42,673 bases of DNA from Psilocybe azurescens (taxonomy: Eukaryota > Basidiomycota > Agaricomycetes > Agaricales > Agrocybaceae), in contig JAJIRX010000893.1 of NCBI GenBank assembly GCA_023853785.1, positions 1-42,673 on the forward strand, given 5' to 3'. The notes beneath the pieces were generated by a model, which saw only the letters and a list, made by a program, of their open reading frames with translations, ran no database searches and was not told where the DNA came from. Of this stretch, positions 32,330-42,673 are shown piece by piece (position 1 is the first letter of the stretch; every line of letters begins with the position of its first letter). The position numbers and the translations under genes were made by a program.

Positions 32330-32800
32330 CTGTGGCCAGCCTATGTCTCCGAAACATTTGAGGCTATTCCTGGAGGGGTGAATGGACCAACCGATGAATC
32401 ACTGTTCTATGGACCATACAACACACTCTTGACCTATCTATTTCCACCAACCGACCATTACATGATATCGCCTCAGTTCAAGCGACCGCCCGAGGACTGG
32501 TCCAACGATTTTATCACTGTCTTCATTGTCCAGAAGGCATTCCACCCCGTATTCTTCCTTGAAATCAAGCCGCCCGGAGACTACACGCGTCGGTCGACTC
32601 GCGCTGCCGCCGACAGTCAAATGAGGACACAATTCTTTGATCTTGCCGATGTCGTGGATCTTCCTGTCATACATGGCGTAAGCGCTCTTGGGACCCGCCT
32701 TTGCTTTTTTTAGACAAGGGTTAATGTGCTTTCTAGTACACCCGAAATCACCACAGGCGTCCATAACGGGCGTTCAAGTTGAGATTCATGAAGTTCATAT
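32330..32800 (+). pseudogene. Repeat-copy protein fragment, possible PD-(D/E)xK nuclease fold
   Basis: ATG 32330 begins MLWPAYVSETFEAI and reads to 32713. The core FITVFIVQ, then VFFLEIKPPGDY, then a helix with RRSTRAAADSQMR, then IHGVSALGTRLCFF is a beta-beta-alpha-beta pattern with an E-x-K. That is the layout of PD-(D/E)xK nucleases, where E and K hold the metal site; a possible upstream Asp lies in the EDWSND segment. Similar short proteins are common multi-copy hypotheticals in Agaricomycetes, from memory. The frame breaks in the T-run at 32701-32710 and only traces follow to about 32800, so the C-terminus is lost. An upstream exon (32130-32230) is possible but not phased. Confidence 0.45.
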
Positions 32801-32952
32801 TATGGCTGTGGTGCATACTCAATGACGGTAAAAATTAGCAGGATATCAAAAGAATGACCTATTCGTTTGTATACTAAAGTTGAAAGTGTTTTTAGACTAG
32901 TGTCAAAAACCATTTTTGGCCGGAGGTCAACCAAGATCTACAATAGGGTGAT

Positions 32953-33119
32953 TCACGGTGGCCCAACTTCGGCCCAACTTGGTTCCCAACTTGGATCCCA
33001 ACTTTGATCAAGTTGGAAATCACAAGTTGGGCTGATTTTGCAAGTTGGGACGCAAATTGTGCTCCGGACCACGATTTGTATCCCAACTTTGACCTCCAAC
33101 TTTGACCTTCAACTTCACC
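32953..33119. repeat. CAACTT/AAGTTG word array
   Basis: Seven CAACTT and three AAGTTG words, mostly as CCCAACTTG(G), occur within 167 bp. The mixed orientation allows several hairpins. It sits just upstream of the transposon accessory gene at 33158 and resembles subterminal repeats of a DNA transposon. Confidence 0.75.
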
Positions 33120-33157
33120 CTCTGTATGCACTTCTTTTCCCACATCTGTATAGTGAC

Positions 33158-33823
33158 AAACATAGTTAAATCTAAGCCAATCAAAGACAAAAAGAAGCCC
33201 TCTGTGTCGAAAAAGAAGGCTGGATCGAAACCAGCAACATGCAGCCCCAACATCAAGTGGGTGAAAAACCCAGACTGGATGTGGACTCTTATCATGTACT
33301 TGACCACTCATGCTAGCTTTTGCATCAAGCTATTCTCTGACTCCACAGCTGATGCAGCCAAAGAGGGTCAAAGCAAGGACATTGCAAAAGATGGAAAGCC
33401 TCAGCAATATGCAGTCCTTGCCAAACACATCTTCAAGGGTGATGAGGAACACAAGGACAGCTATAGATTGAATCCTGGCAGGTTTGCAACCTCAGTTGAA
33501 ATATGTCTACGTCAGTGTGTCCTTTTTCATCCCTTATTGATCTTCCTTATCAATTTTTTCTGATCATGGTTTCAAGGTTGAAGCAAGAATACAGCAAGCA
33601 TATTAAGACTCTCAGAAGCACTGGGGCAGGACTTGATCCTGACAATGTCACTGAGGGGTCAGATCTGGCCAATCTGGTCAGTATGTTGTACAATGTACCT
33701 ACTTTTCTCATATATTTATTGACATTCTGTTATCTATGTGCTCTTTTAGCATCTATTACCACACAGTGGCCATGGTGGAATGAGTTCCACTCCTTTTGGC
33801 ATGAATTCAGCCTTAGCCGCTAG
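33158..33823 (+). pseudogene. Transposon-associated Myb/SANT-like DNA-binding protein remnant
   Basis: The readable protein has a Lys-rich start (KPIKDKKKPSVSKKKAG), then WVKNPDWMWTLIMYLTTH, a helical DNA-binding-like segment with YAVLAKHIFKGDEEHKDSY and an RFATSVEICLR helix. After an intron (about 33508-33576) LKQEYSKHIKTLRSTGAGL continues. After a second (about 33680-33758) the Trp-rich end PWWNEFHSFWHEF follows. The layout matches a family of basidiomycete transposon-linked proteins with a Myb/SANT-like N-terminal domain (inference from pattern). The first intron does not keep frame with a canonical acceptor, so this copy is probably decayed. A stop follows at 33821. Confidence 0.5.
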
Positions 33824-34282
33824 AATACTGTATCAGGCCTGGGCAATTGCCTAAAGTACTTGATACATGCCAGTGGATTAGTGCCCATCCCTCCCAGGGC
33901 CTGTAGAACCAGCCGGGGTGCCGGGGGACTGGTGAGGGTGATTTATTGATGGGTGGGTAATGGTAAATAGTGGTAAACACCACCATTTGCAGTGGGCAGG
34001 GTTAAAAATGGTCTTGCTCATTGTTGGGGGCAGCTACCAATGGTGAAAAAAAATACAGTAGGATTCTATAGCATATCAATAGCCATAATGGGTGTTTGAG
34101 CCAGATGGCAGAGACGGGATGGGGTGGATGCACAAGGGTGAATTTGGATGACACTCTATATTTAGATTATATTTTCCAGATGACGTAGCCATATAATCAA
34201 ATACAGATAAATTTAGAATTGATCATCAATTTTGATTGATCCAAATTATTGATGCCTGATTGACATGAAATGTCAATCAATA
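33824..34282. other. Non-coding transposon debris
   Basis: G-rich then AT-rich sequence with no ORF or clear repeat. It contains short duplications (GGTAAATAGTGGTAAA near 33960). Confidence 0.4.
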
Positions 34283-34722
34283 GACCGGTTGATCTGAGTT
34301 TAAATTGCTATATAGAGCAGATTGGTCCCATGCTGTCATGTGTAGTAAACCTGCCCTGAACAAAGTCCATGTGACACTACAAACATTTTGTAATGAAAAA
34401 AAATTTGTGATTGTGTGGCAACATCAATGCCAACTTGGCTGTCCAAACATCTGTCTCTGCTAACTATTCTTCTGAGCTCCAAGGCCAAAAACTAGGGTGC
34501 ATCATCAGGTGGTTCAAAGTCATTTTTATAAGTCCTGGAAGGGTGTGGAAGTCATACATGGCTACAGAACAGGTGGGAGGACTTAAGCTGCAGAACACAT
34601 AAGTTTCATCATTACAAAATGTTTGTAGTGTCACACGGACTTTGTTCAGGGCAGGTTTACTACATGTGATGGCACAGGACCAATCTGCTCCATATAGCAA
34701 TTTAAACTCAGATTGACTGGTC
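34283..34722. repeat. 440-bp foldback (long inverted repeat)
   Basis: The left arm 34283-34396 and the right arm 34609-34722 are inverted copies at roughly 90 per cent identity by eye; shared words include AACCTGCCCTGAACAAAGTCC and its complement. The loop is 212 bp and non-coding. This fits a foldback or MITE-type element, or a source of hairpin RNA. No clear target duplication. Confidence 0.85.
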
Positions 34723-36454
34723 TGTCTATCGACAGTTTGCCACCCATTTCTTCAACTGTCATAGACAGATTGGTTACTGGTCTAGTCAATCAATAGGTGG
34801 GGTCTGGAACTGATACAGATATGGGGCAACTTCTTGGGCACTCCATGCAGCTTGTGTTAATCAATAATTATGTTCTGTATTAGTGTAGCTTGATCAATAT
34901 AGCTGTATTCAATGAATTCCTCTCAGTACATCATATGTTCTACTCAAGAGTAAAATAATTTCATTACATTATGCTAATGTGCCAGCTTGGCTAGTGTGGA
35001 TGACAATACTCCCTGGAGTATTTACCATTTGCCGGCAAGGCAATACCCCTGGCATGGGAAAATAGCTATTCTTGGCGATTGGCAAAACTCATTATTACAT
35101 AAACTTTGAGATAGTTTTTGTTGTTTTTGAGCATAACTAAGTAGAAACAAAGCAAAAACCATTAAATAAATAAGTTTATGCTACATAACTGGTATGCTGT
35201 CCAGACAGTACAGACATTACACTTTTCAACAACAGGTTTTCTGATTGATCTTGCCAACTTTTGAAATACTCGAGAATAAAGCTGTCTATTGGGTGCCACA
35301 GCCACCAAAAGATGGCATGTTGGCAGAACATATCAAGGAAATTTCAACAAAATTAAGACATGGACTGGCTTCTTGTCGGCATATAGCAGAGTTTGATGTG
35401 TTTGATGGAAATCATTGATGAGCAATCACAAAACAAACAAATGATCAACATGAATATTTAATATTTGTCACCACCTTTTGCCAGGCTGCTTTGACTGGCA
35501 AGTATCGCCATGCGGCAATTGCTGGCAAGGTGAAATGGCGATGTTTTGCCAACAACACTAGGCTTGGCTCAACCTGAAAGCCATGGCTTAGGCTCAGTAT
35601 TTTCAGGCTTGGGCTTTGAGAAATTGAAGCCTGAGCCGCACCAGCAGGCCTAGGCTGGCTTGGGCTCAGCTTAGGCCTAAGCCACAGCCTGTGGGAGAAT
35701 TTTGGGTGGGGCAGGAGGCCCCACTTATTCTGTGTATTCCGAGGCATTGGCTGGATGGATTCTGGTGAAACATGTTTTAAATAGAAAGTAGGATGGTATA
35801 CAACAATTCCTGATATTTTATTTACATGTAGCTAAACATGAGTGAATGCAATAATTATAAAAACAGGTCTCTTAGCTAGTTTACAATGAGTTATCTGCTT
35901 CGTTATTGTTGTTGATGTTTTGAACAATGAGATGCAACTTTAAATTTGTTGGAAACAATAATATATCATCATAAGGCATCACACCCAAATCTAGGTATTG
36001 GACTTTCAATAGGAAAAAAATATATTTGGGGATGTACAAGAGCAGTGTGTATGTTTGCAATATGCAGATAAAGTAATGAATCACAACTAAGTAGAGTATT
36101 GTAGAAAATTTCAGTGATCAATACTAGCAGAAAATTGAAACTCAGTTTGAAAAGTGAAAACAGGAATGTACCAACATGAGGTTAATGGGAATGGTAATAT
36201 AATCTATGAACACCTACTTTTTCTGACGCCTCCTCTTTGATGTTGCTGTCCCAGATTGTTTTGGCATGGTTTTATTTGGAGCACATTGACATTGTTTTGC
36301 AGAAGGCATGGTTGAAAGAGGAAGTAGCATCTGCCAATGTGCTTTTGGTGCATTTTTCTGTGCTCTTCTTTGCTGGTGTCTTGACATTGGAGTGGAGTGC
36401 TTTGATTGCATTCTTGATGGCGAGTCATCTTGAACCAGTACTTTACAGTGCCCC
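34723..36454. other. AT-rich region with palindromic-word clusters and small ORF scraps
   Basis: Words of TTGCCRGCAA type cluster at about 35020-35090 and 35470-35560. AGGCTTGGGCT or AGGCCTAGGCT words cluster at 35558-35692 (including CTTAGGCCTAAG). At 35251-35416 a stretch reads as protein (LPTFEILENKAVYWVPQPPKDG), perhaps an exon scrap of a transposon. A basic C-terminus can be read on the minus strand at 36214-36456 (ends SKRRRQKK). Neither is enough for a gene call. Confidence 0.45.
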
Positions 36455-37190
36455 ACTGGTACCAGTCAGAACTGGTTGGAACTATTTGGACCCAGTCGGA
36501 ACTGGTTGAAATCCAGTTGGAATCTATAATATAAGAGACGGTTTTTCTAAAAAAGGAAGGAGCAAATTACTTAAGCACATGACTAATTATTATTAAGCAG
36601 GCTGCTTTGTTTTGGGGCCCACATCGCGGGGCCTTTTGAAATAAACAATGTAAATTAAACCGGGAACTTTGAGAGCCCACGGAGCTCGGAGCCTTTTAAA
36701 ATAAACAACCAGTGGCTAATGGCAAACAACGAATTTGGTGCCATGAAGCAACCATGAGGTTTGCTGCAGCAACGCTGCTTTTCATCCCACACACCCTAAA
36801 AAAAATCCTCTGTGTCTACAATCCTGAGAATAACACATCCATTAGCCATCTTTGGCCAAATTGAAGCTGTTCTGAGTGGTTATTGGCTTTGGTGAGTGTT
36901 CTATGACACTTTTAGCTCTATGCAAGTTCTCAAACCCATGCAGACTGTAGTTTTCTGCTCTCTCTTCGCTTTTTTCCTTCTTTTTTTTGGTGAGTAAAAG
37001 TCCTTATACCTTATTTCTGACTGTTCTAAATTCTACATAGTCTGTTTTCTGTGTTCCTTTGGTTAGTAATAAGTCTAATAACCATTCTGACTGTTCTTTC
37101 TCATCTTTTGCAGAACCCTGCCCCCTCTTTTTCTGTGTTTGGATTTGGTGGTGGTAGTGATTGTGCTGTTCAAATAAGACTTCTGAACCA
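36455..37190. repeat. GGAACTGGTTGG words and a ~55-bp direct repeat
   Basis: 36455-36530 holds three to four copies of (G)GAACTGGTTG or its complement. 36617-36651 and 36672-36708 are two copies of GCCCACNNNGCNNGGGGCC or similar followed by CTTTTRAAATAAACAA, about 55 bp apart. The 5' terminus of the Helitron may lie in here, but I cannot fix it. Confidence 0.45.
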
Positions 37191-37235
37191 TGTATGTTTT
37201 CTTTAATGTTATTTGATTTAGAGGGCAAGCTGATC

Positions 37236-38270
37236 AGTATTTTTAAAGGCCTGAAACTCCTCCAAATACTCCAAGTCGTGTTCGTATTGCTGCACAGAGA
37301 TCTGAACGTGATGCCCGTGCTCTGGAGAGCCCTCAAGCCCGTCGCACCCCACGTCATGATCAAATGCCCCATATTGAACCACTAAGATTTGAAATTCCTG
37401 ATCTTTTAGCTGCACTGCCTGTTCCTGTTCCTGTTCCTGCTTTTAATCCTCCTGCCTTGCCTGTTCCTGCTGATCCTGCTCCTGCTCCTCTTCTGCAGCC
37501 TGCTGTGTTTAATGGAGTTCAGTATAATAATTTACCTGCAAACTTAGCTCAGCTTTTAGCAGCTGTTCCACCAGCTCCTTTACCACTACAACGAGGGTAG
37601 GTGTCATGTCTGTCCTGTACCTGCACCTGCACCTGCACCTGCACCTGCACCTGCACCTGCACCTGCACCTGCACCTGTACCTGCACTTGCACTTGCACCT
37701 GTACCTGCACCTGAACTTGAATTTGAACCTGCACCTGCACCTTTTCTGCAGCCTGCTATATTTAATGGAATTCAGTATAATAATTTGCCAGCAAATTTGG
37801 CTCAGCTTTTAGCTGCTGTTCCACCAGCTCCTTTGCCACTACAACAAGGTGGTCATCATGTCCATGCTCAACCCTTTCCTGTATGTGTTTTAAATCTTTG
37901 TGAGTTTGAATATGATATTGATAAAGAAATAGATACTTCTTCCTGTACTTCCTGCACCTCTGCAGCCTCAAGACCCCAATGCCCAACCTCTTTTACTTGC
38001 TGCCCGAAAGCCCTTTAGCCATGACTGGCCTGTTCATAATTTAGGAAAAATGGATATAAAATGTCGAAAGTGTGGTGCTTTACACTGGATGGCAGAGCGC
38101 ATTTCACATTCATCTGATCGCTTTCCCACATTTGGAATGTGCTGCTTTAGTGGGAAAATTGTTCTTCCAAAGCTGGATTATCCTCCTCAAGAATTAGATG
38201 CATTGCTTAGGAATAATGTACCCCAATCCAAAACTTCCTCAGTCATATCCGGCAGTACAACAATGCTTTA
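37236..38270 (+). pseudogene. Helitron N-terminal region with Pro/Ala repeat and CxxC
   Basis: A Pro/Val/Ala-rich segment (37400-37600) ends in NGVQYNNLPANLAQLLAAVPP. It is followed by a CCTGCA expansion and then a second copy of the same segment (37740-37850), so an exon has been duplicated. Downstream, in another frame, KMDIKCRKCGALHWMAERIS (38047-38106) is the zinc-finger-like start typical of Helitron helicase-like proteins. A probable intron is 37879-37939. The frame breaks after 37600 and near 38220. Confidence 0.7.
37606..37740 (+). repeat. CCTGCA hexanucleotide expansion
   Basis: About twelve perfect CCTGCA units followed by variants (CCTGTA, CTTGCA). In the coding frame it extends a Pro-Ala dipeptide tract. 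Confidence 0.9.
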
Positions 38271-41200
38271 GCCATGACCTCATTGGGAGTCACTGTTGAT
38301 CATGCAATTAACAATAGGCCTGGACCTTATGTATTCAAAGTCCAAGGAAGGTTAACACATCGAGCTGGACCTCTTCTTCCTCAGATTGGTGTTACACCTT
38401 TATATGCTCAGCTATATATTTTTGATCCTGCTGAAGCTCTCAATTTCCGCATGCAGCATCCTGCAAACTCTGGGCTGGATAGAACCACTATGAGCATTCT
38501 TCAAGATATGCTATATCGTTCCCATTCAGTTGCACGACTATACAAGCAAGCATTTGAAATAACACGTAACATGCCTATAGATCAGCAATGCACAATTGCT
38601 CTTCGCTATGAACGTGAAACTGATTGCAGGCGCTATAATGAACCATCAGCTGGATCCAATGAAGTGGCTATAATCCTTCCTGGAGATGGTGATGAAGTAT
38701 ATCCCAATGGCAGAGATATTGTCCTGAGACGAAGAGCTGGAGAAAGGCTGGAAACAATCAGTGAACTGCATCCCCTTTATCTTCCACTTCATTATGTTCT
38801 TCTTTTTCCAACTGGGCAGTTAGGCTGGCATCCTAACATTCCTTTTAATGAGGCTGCAGAAATTGATGATGATCCTCCAGCTGTTGAGCAGGCTCCTAAT
38901 GAGGATCAGGATGAGGATGCTATTGAAGCTCCACGGCCAAAAAAGTGGAAATACATCACACAAACAGAATATTTCCGCTATCATCTTCATCCAAGAGAAC
39001 CAACAAATGAATCTCAACATTTGTTTTTGGCACAAAAACTTCTTCAGGAATTCATTGTAGACTGTTGGGCAGCTTCAGAACAAAACAGATTACGGTGGGT
39101 TAGACAAAATCAGCAGAAGTTCAGAAATGATACACATCAAGGTCTTATGGATGCTGTTGCAGCTGATCCTAATGCTGAAGGTGCCAATGTTGGCCAAAGG
39201 ACTATTTTGCCCTCTTCTTTTGCTGGAAGCACACGAAACATGATTCAGAACTGCCAAGATGCTCTTGCTATCAATCGCTATTTTCATGGAGCTGATTTAT
39301 TTATCACTGCTACTGCCAACCCAAGCTGGCCAGAAATCAAAGAGGCTTCTTCCTGGACAACAGTCTTCTGATCGTCCAGATTTGGTGGTCAGAGTCTTTC
39401 ATGCAAAAATGAAAGAGATGCTCAATGATATTTGTAAAAATGGCATTATGGGTAGAGCAGTTGCAAATGTGTGGACAATTGAGTTTCAAAAGCGAGGCCT
39501 GCCACATATGCATATGATTGTATTTTTGCATCCTGACCACAAGCTTCGCACACCTGAAGATGTTGACAGCCTTATTTCAGCTGAATTTCCAGATAAAGAG
39601 GAAGAGCCAGAACTCTTTGAATTGGTCAAGAAATTCATGGTCCATACTCCATGCAATGGTGATACCGCTGCTCAATGTCATGTGAATGGAAAATGTTCAA
39701 AATGTTTTCCCAAGCCTTATCGTGACCAGACCACTGTCAATGAAGACTCTTATGCAAATCTCAGGAGACATGACACTGGAAAGGAGTTTGACATTGGTGG
39801 TGGAAAAAAGGTTGATAATCGCTGGGTTGTTGCTCACTGCCGTTATCTTATCTGGAAATATCGCTGTCATATCAATGTTGAATCTATTGCTTCTATCAAG
39901 GCCATCAAATATATCTACAAATATGTCTATAAAGGCCATGACCGCATTACTATGCAGTTTGGACGCTGTGAAGATGAGGTCAAGCTGTATCTTGATGCAC
40001 GATATGTTTCTGCATGTGAAGGACTTTTGGTGCATTTTTCACTTCCACATGCATCAAGAACATCCACCTATTGTTTGCCTTCAGATTCATTTACCTGATC
40101 AACAAATGGTTACATGGAATGAAGACCAGGCACTAAATGCTCAGGAGGTTTTGGATCGCAATGCAGGTAAAGACACCAAGCTTACTGCTTATTTCAAAGC
40201 CAATATACAATATGAAGAAGCCAGAAATACTCTTTATCAGGATTTTCCTGCCAAATTTGTCTGGAAGGGAAAGCAGCGCAAATGGGCTCCAAGAAAGCAA
40301 CAATTTGCAATTGGGCGGATGTACTATGCTCATCCAAGTTCAGGAGAGCGCTTTTATCTCAGAACTCTGCTGACCTGTGTCAAAGGTGCTACATCTTTTG
40401 TTGATCTCTGATCAGTTGATGGCATTGTATATGAAACATTTCGGGAGGCCTGTATACATCGAGGACTTTTAGAGGATGATAATGAGTGGAAGCAATGTCT
40501 GGAAGAGGCTGGATATATGGCAAGTGGACGACAACTTCGTAACCTTTTTGTGACTATTCTTCGAGACTGCACACCATCAAATCCTGCTGCACTCTGGGAA
40601 CAATTTAGAGACAAAATTTGTGATGATCTGCGACATGCTCTTATCTCCAAACATATCCAACAAGACCCCACTGAAGCACAAGTGTTTGATTATGGCCTTT
40701 TTCTCATTGACCAACTTCTTCGCACTACCAACAAAAACTTGAAGAGTTTGCAGGAATGCCATTGCCTCAAGAAGATTGGGCTGCTGCTATAGGAAATAGA
40801 TTGATTGCAGAGCAGAGAAACTATGACAGAGACAATCAATCTGTTCTGGCTCAACAGCAAATTCCTACTCTCAATCATGGGCAACATTCAGCATTTGATA
40901 CTATTGTGGCAGCAGTTGAAAGCAAGAGTGGTCAATGTTTCTTTCTTCATGGTCCAGGAGGTACAGGAAAAACCTATGTGTACAACACTCTGTGCTACTT
41001 TCTGCGTGGTGAAGGAAAAATAGTGCTTTGTGTGGCTTCATCTGGCATTGCATCTCTACTTCTTATTGGTGGTCAGACATCACATTCCACCTTCAAAATT
41101 CCTATCAATATTCATGAAGACTCTACATGCAGTATTGGTCGCAGTTCTGATTTGGCAGAGCTTATTCAACGTACTGATTTGGTGATATGGGATGAAGCTC

Positions 41201-42272
41201 CTATGCAGAACCGTTATATTCACGAGGCTGTGGACCGCACATTCAAGGATATCCGTAACTCTGACAAGCCATTTGGAGGACTTACTGTTGTGTTTGGTGG
41301 AGACTTTAAGCAAATTCTTCCTGTTGTTGTGAAAGGATCAAGAGCACAAATTGTTGGAGCATGCATGCAGCGGTCACAACTTTGGGGACACATCAAAGTA
41401 CTCAAGTTGACTGAGAATATGCGTCTGAACACTGCACATGATGAAGAACAGAAATTTGCACAATGACAGTTGGATATTGGTCTGGGAAAACATACAGATG
41501 AATCTGACAACACAACACTTCCTGATCATTTCAAATGTGCCAATAATACTGTTGGATCTCTGATTGATACAATATATCCTGGAATCCAGCGGACCACTGG
41601 GCATGATGACAAATATTATGCTGAGCGGACAATTCTGTGTAGCAGGAATGATGATGTGGATGATCTGAACAAAACTATTCTCAACAAATTTCCTGGAGAA
41701 GAAAAGGTGTTTCACAGTGCTGATAGCATTTTGAATAATCGGGGACATGGTGATGAAGGAATTCTGATGTATCCAGTGGAGTATCTGAACACAATCAACT
41801 GTTCAGGTCTTCCTTGGCCAAGCTTATACTTAAAGTTGGTTGCCCTATTATGATTTTACGGAATTTGAATGCAAGTGAGGGAGTGTGCAATGGATCGAGA
41901 GGGATTGTGACAAGAATGGGAACCGTGTTTTGGAAGTTCGACTATTGACAGGAGATAGAGCAGGGGAGACAGTTTTTATTCCACAGATTGGGCTGACACC
42001 AACGGACACACAAGTTCCATTTGAATTTTGCCGACGACAATTTCCTGTGCGACTGGCATTTGCTATGACGATCAATAAAGCACAAGGACAATCTGTTTTA
42101 CATGTTGGACTAAACCTTATTTCTTCACCTTTGCACATGGACAACTATATGTTGCTATTTCACGAGTAACATCTGTGCACAACATCAAGGCTATTTGGGA
42201 TGAGAGTTCTGGATTAAGTATAACAAAAATATAGTGTACCCTGAAGTTCTTTCTATTGACCATAGTGACTGA
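38271..42272 (+). pseudogene. Helitron Rep-helicase (HUH nuclease and Pif1-type helicase), decayed
   Basis: Rolling-circle transposase. Order: Helitron-like N-terminal domain (38274-39371); Rep core with the metal-binding His pair HMH (39505-39513), a KCFPKPY segment, and the Tyr pair in YIYKYVYKG (about 39910-39936); a linker; and a Pif1/SF1 helicase with Walker A GPGGTGKT (40951-40974), VIWDEAP (about 41184), GGDFKQILP (about 41299) and the late AFAMTINKAQGQS and YVAISRVTS. Breaks: a frameshift near 39347, one near 40026, DL-stop at 40409 (probably CGA to TGA), a shift near 40740, Q-stop at 41464 (TGG to TGA), and shifts near 41815 and 41920. The last coding codons end near 42272. All key catalytic residues survive, so decay is recent, but the copy is not functional. 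Confidence 0.88.
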
Positions 42273-42673
42273 TTTTTATTTAATATATAAAGTGTTTGTA
42301 TTATATAAAATTAATTATTTTATAAGGAGTGCATGAGCTCATCTCCCCCAAGACATTATATAATCAATTGGTATTATTAATATTTTTAATGAGGTGCAAA
42401 GTGCTGATAAGAGGGGGAATGAGCGAAGCTCATTCCCCAAAACATTACATATATATTTTTAATGAGGTGTGAAGTATTGATAAAGGGGGGGATGAGCGAA
42501 GCTCATTCCCCAAGACATTATAATTGTGACTGCTATTATTTATTTTTCAATGAGGAGGCGCAGGGCGCCGACAAGCGGTCTGGGGGGCGCAGCCCCAGCG
42601 AGCTGTTGACCCTGCCGTGAAGCACAGGGGGTGAGCGAGCGAATCCCCCGACACGTAGCGGCGGGTCATAAAG
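42273..42673 (+). repeat. Helitron 3' tail: serial hairpin repeats
   Basis: A ~73-bp unit (AATGAGG, then GATAAG, then a G-run hairpin, then CATTA) is repeated. Hairpins: 42414-42438 (11-bp perfect stem GGGGAATGAGC, loop GAA) and 42487-42511 (same stem, one G-T pair). GC-rich relatives are at about 42580-42598 (GGGGC/GCCCC) and 42627-42649. A weaker one is near 42333. Helitrons carry a hairpin close to their 3' end, and this may be an expanded version. The window ends inside the array, so the CTRR terminus is not seen. Confidence 0.7.

Overview
The window looks like a chromosome segment of a filamentous basidiomycete, most likely an Agaricomycete. The evidence is many short GT-AG introns (about 45-80 nt), an 18-exon cytochrome P450 of CYP63 type, a KDZ-class DNA transposon protein with cysteine clusters, a chromodomain Ty3/Gypsy element and a Helitron. 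No bacterial-style operons, rRNA, tRNA or CRISPR were seen by eye.

Layout. 1-15.2 kb is mobile-element territory: a minisatellite (1-750), an intron-rich gene of unknown role with frame breaks (998-3598), a KDZ transposon protein (3824-5976), an array of short palindromic words (6148-6480), a heavily decayed chromodomain retrotransposon with one LTR (about 6.65-13.9 kb), and AT-rich repeat debris. 16.1-31.5 kb is a GC-rich gene island: a CYP63-like P450 (+), a convergent flavin monooxygenase (-), and one very long or two adjacent nuclear protein genes (+). 31.5-42.7 kb is again mobile-element debris: a MITE-like element, a fragment with a possible nuclease fold, a degenerate Myb/SANT-like transposon accessory gene, a 440-bp foldback, and a broken Helitron with a tail of hairpin repeats.

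Most interesting part: 21.56-31.46 kb. The upstream gene encodes an acidic tandem array of about eight phospho-SIM-like motifs (VVG[VI]xSDSEE), then a Glu/Arg coiled coil. The downstream long ORF carries further SIM-like motifs (VVDLT, VISISSGSEDE), a Lys/Glu/Asp repeat, an atypical PHD finger and a chromo-like domain. The two are separated, or joined, by a stretch of 825 nt without a single AG dinucleotide on the + strand. The first AG after it (26985-26986) is an acceptor in exact phase with the upstream donor at 26110. My reading is that this may be one SUMO-reading chromatin protein with an 877-nt intron whose acceptor is protected by AG exclusion. Two separate genes remain possible.

A second theme is broken frames. 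In the gene island several single-nucleotide breaks lie in C/G or A homopolymers of otherwise well-formed genes, which points to assembly indels as much as to pseudogenes. In the retroelement and Helitron the damage is heavier and includes TGG-to-TGA changes and large deletions, so those copies are probably dead.
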